A DNA stretch of 64,000 nt from Hydrogenovibrio sp. SC-1 (GTDB taxonomy: Bacteria; Pseudomonadota; Gammaproteobacteria; Thiomicrospirales; Thiomicrospiraceae): positions 1-64,000 of the forward strand of contig NZ_PKGB01000004.1 in assembly GCF_002848135.1 (NCBI RefSeq). The letters run 5' to 3'. The notes under the pieces are model-generated. The model was not told the DNA's origin. It saw only the letters and a list, made by a program, of their open reading frames with translations, and did no database searches. Below, in pieces: positions 61,902 through 64,000 of this stretch. Positions within the stretch are counted from its first letter, which is position 1; each line of letters starts with the position of its first letter. Both the position numbers and the translations under genes were made by a program.

Positions 61902-63806
61902 TTAGGTATCATCATTCGACTCCTGTTTTTCAGTTGTCTTCTTAGCTCTTTTCTTTGCAGCGGCTACTGCTGCTGCACGTTTTGCCGCGGCTTGAGCCGA
62001 TTTAGAATCTTTTGGAGCTGCTTTATCGGTTGAATCCTCAGCAGTTTTGGCTTGATTGCGTCTTTGGCGAGCGGCTTCCATTGCTTTTTGTCGAGCATCA
62101 GGCTGTTTATCAGAAGGGGCTTTTGACTCCGTTCCGGTCGAAGGTTTTGCCTTCTGGGTTCGTTTTTTAGCAGCCGCAATGGCTTTGTCTCTTGCTGATA
62201 AGACTGGTTGGCCTTCGGTAGTGGCTGACGGTTTTTTCGCTTTTAAAGCTGCCGCCTTTGCCGCAGCGGCGGCTGCAGCAGAGCTTTTAGCTTGTGGTTT
62301 TTGTGCAGTTTTTTGTTTAACAGCTGCTTTTTTAGCCTTGATTCTTGCCTCCCGTTCGGCTTTTTCTCGTGCAATCCGGTCTAGTTTAAATTCATGGCGT
62401 TTTTGTGCCAATTCCGCCATCGCTTCTTTTTGTCGGATGTCTTTAATGGTTGATTTTGCATGACGATAATATTGAACGAGTGGAATATGACTAGGGCAGA
62501 CAAAACTACAGCAACCACATTCAATACAATCGAAAACTTTTAATTTTTCTACCTGGTCGAATTCATGGTTACGGCTATGCCAGTAGAGTTGTTGCGGTAA
62601 TAAATTAATCGGACAAGCATCCATACACTCACCACAGCGTATACAGGGCATGACTGTTTCGACAGGTTTAGGCGGATTTGCCAGTACACAATTGGTGGTT
62701 TTAATGATGGGGACATTATTATGGTGTAATGCTGTCCCCATCAAAGGTCCGCCTTGAACGAGTGGGTAGTCAATGGGCTGTTTCGGTTTAGCCATTTCTG
62801 CTAACTCGAGGAAAGAGGTTCCCAGCAGGGCTTCGGCATTAAAAGGTTCTTCGAGCCCTAAGCCTGAAATCGTGACAAACCGAGAAATTAAAGGGTTGCC
62901 GAAAGTGACGGCATGATAAATTGCTCTAAGTGTTGCAACGTTCATCATTAACACGCCAACATCAATGGCATGATGTTCACTTGGCACTTCAATGCCCAAT
63001 AATTCTTGAATTAACTGGGTCTGCCCACCCATTGGATAGACCGTCATCACCGGGTGGACTTGAATTTCTGTGTCTGCACAAGCCTTGCTAAAAGATTGGA
63101 TGGCTTTTTGTTTATTGTCTTCAATGCCGCAGATGATTTGTTCAACTCCCAAGGCATGGCCCACAATTTGGGCACCTTTCACGATTTCATCAGCATGGGT
63201 TTGCATCAGCATATCATCACAGGTGATGAAGGGTTCGCATTCTGCACCATTGACTAACAGGGCTTTTACGGTATTACGTTTTTCCGGCAGTTTTGCAAAA
63301 GTGGGAAAACCGGCGCCACCCATTCCAACAATGCCCGCCTGATGAACGATTTCTTTGAGTGCAACCGGAGAATCAGGGTGGGCACCATCAACCGCTAGCA
63401 CATTTTCAATTGACTCATCTAAGCCATCTGTTTCAATAATAATCGACAGTTTTTTAAGTCCTGATGGGTGAGGCTTGTATCTCGGTTCTATGGCGACAAC
63501 GGTTCCCGATGTAGGTGCATGAATCGGCGCTGATAAACCTTTTTCAGTGTCTGCAATGCATTGGTTTTTTAAAACTCGGTCACCGACCTTCACTTTGGCC
63601 TCAGTCCGAATGCCAAGATGTTGACGTAATGGCAGTACCAGTGTTTTAGGGATAATGCCTCTCTTAAGCGGGTGCGATAAAGAGAGCTCTTTATGATATT
63701 GCGGGAAGATTCCACCGTGAAATTGATATAGGTTTCGTTTCGCCATCGGGTAGAGGCGTGAAACCCATTTTATAAATGCTACCTTCAGGGATGACAGCAC
63801 TTGCAT
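61902..63806 (-). CDS. rsxC: Rsx/Rnf complex subunit RsxC with Ala/Lys-rich C-terminal extension
   Basis: RsxC is the peripheral NADH- and FMN-binding subunit. The 634-residue protein has the Complex I 51-kDa-like fold (KAGIVGMGGAGFPTFAKLP-type loop, NGAECEPFITCDDMLM) and two [4Fe-4S] motifs, CIRCGECMDACP and CIECGCCSFVCP. A ~160-residue Ala/Lys-rich tail of imperfect AAKKRAKK-like repeats, common in gammaproteobacterial RsxC, follows. The ATG at 63806 has GGGAG eight bases upstream and overlaps the rsxB stop (TAATG). Confidence 0.95.
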   Translation of the reverse strand: MQVLSSLKVAFIKWVSRLYPMAKRNLYQFHGGIFPQYHKELSLSHPLKRGIIPKTLVLPLRQHLGIRTEAKVKVGDRVLKNQCIADTEKGLSAPIHAPTSGTVVAIEPRYKPHPSGLKKLSIIIETDGLDESIENVLAVDGAHPDSPVALKEIVHQAGIVGMGGAGFPTFAKLPEKRNTVKALLVNGAECEPFITCDDMLMQTHADEIVKGAQIVGHALGVEQIICGIEDNKQKAIQSFSKACADTEIQVHPVMTVYPMGGQTQLIQELLGIEVPSEHHAIDVGVLMMNVATLRAIYHAVTFGNPLISRFVTISGLGLEEPFNAEALLGTSFLELAEMAKPKQPIDYPLVQGGPLMGTALHHNNVPIIKTTNCVLANPPKPVETVMPCIRCGECMDACPINLLPQQLYWHSRNHEFDQVEKLKVFDCIECGCCSFVCPSHIPLVQYYRHAKSTIKDIRQKEAMAELAQKRHEFKLDRIAREKAEREARIKAKKAAVKQKTAQKPQAKSSAAAAAAAKAAALKAKKPSATTEGQPVLSARDKAIAAAKKRTQKAKPSTGTESKAPSDKQPDARQKAMEAARQRRNQAKTAEDSTDKAAPKDSKSAQAAAKRAAAVAAAKKRAKKTTEKQESNDDT

Positions 63807-64000
63807 TAGCTTTCTCCCTTGGTTGATTTATTGAGCAAAAGGTGCGCATTTTCAGTTGAATCATAACGATTTAATCGGCCCCGAGTCTGTTGTGATGGCT
63901 CTGGCCAAGACCAATTATGTAAGGTAACCGGCTCGGCAACCATTTCAACGCAATCGACAGGGCAGACCGGCACACAAAGTTCACAGCCTGTGCATTCCTG
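63806..64000 (-). CDS. rsxB: Rsx/Rnf complex subunit RsxB, C-terminal part (cut by the window edge)
   Basis: Sixty-four residues of the end of RsxB are visible. They start [21 protein letters not shown], a ferredoxin-type [4Fe-4S] motif (CxxCxxCxxxCP), and end in a polar tail, TKGES. RsxB carries several clusters and shuttles electrons at the cytoplasmic face. The stop TAA shares its last base with the rsxC ATG, so the two are coupled. The rest of the gene, and rsxA before it, would lie to the right of the window. Confidence 0.92.
   Translation of the reverse strand, partial: QECTGCELCVPVCPVDCVEMVAEPVTLHNWSWPEPSQQTRGRLNRYDSTENAHLLLNKSTKGES

Noticed and set aside
62056-62463. Rightward 135-residue Ala-rich ORF opposite rsxC
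   Set aside because: It is the mirror of the Ala/Lys-rich RsxC tail, whose codon pattern keeps the opposite frame open.

Overview
The window looks like chromosomal DNA of a flagellated gammaproteobacterium, most plausibly a marine sulfur oxidiser of the Thiomicrospira / Hydrogenovibrio / Thiomicrorhabdus type. That placement is an inference from protein style and moderate-to-low GC, not a database result. Three classic gammaproteobacterial gene blocks support the class: queG / tsaE-amiB-mutL-miaA-hfq-hflX-hflK-hflC-DUF2065-hisZ-purA, rsxBCDGE-nth, and flgNMA-cheV-flgT. No IS element, prophage, CRISPR array, rRNA or tRNA gene was recognised.

Layout. 1-5.2 kb: end of a flagellar operon (flgI end, single-domain flgJ, flgK, flgL) followed by an MltC-like transglycosylase. 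5.2-5.8 kb: a DEDD-type exonuclease. 6.3-19.5 kb: a flagellin-glycosylation locus. It holds pseudaminic acid genes pseC, pseF, pseG and pseI, interleaved with three methyltransferases, an ATP-grasp enzyme and a HAD hydrolase. It ends with a Maf-type glycosyltransferase coupled to a sialidase-like propeller protein. pseB and pseH are not visible. The stretch around 11.3-15.7 kb is markedly AT-rich. 19.5-26 kb: EAL/HDOD protein, proS, a membrane protein and a haem-sensing GGDEF/EAL protein. 26.3-41 kb: dgt and the conserved housekeeping block listed above. 41-51 kb: CheY-like regulator, ppiD, a sugar kinase-Rieske fusion, fnr behind a 0.7-kb non-coding region, pal, pepN and an LpoA-like protein. 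51.1-58.7 kb: a second flagellar region with an acidic transmembrane protein, small lipoproteins, FlgP-like LPP20 protein, PilZ protein, flgN, flgM behind a sigma-28-type promoter, flgA, cheV and flgT. 58.8-64 kb: nth and the Rsx/Rnf electron-transport operon, with rsxB cut by the window edge.

How the parts fit. Two flagellar regions supply late rod/hook-filament junction parts, secretion control (FlgN, FlgM) and outer H-ring parts (FlgP, FlgT). The Pse locus would make the CMP-activated nonulosonic acid that the Maf protein puts on flagellin. Several c-di-GMP proteins (GGDEF/EAL, degenerate EAL-HDOD, PilZ) and chemotaxis proteins (CheV, CheY-like) could tie motility to redox state. FNR and Rsx belong to the same redox theme.

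The strongest unexplained signal is a 10-bp perfect palindrome, CCAGGCCTGG. It occurs nine times in 64 kb, in coding and non-coding DNA, where chance predicts about 0.06 copies at equal base frequencies. Several copies share an A-rich flank, and some sit next to T-tracts. It may be a genome-wide iterated element: an uptake signal, a methylation-linked site, or something new.
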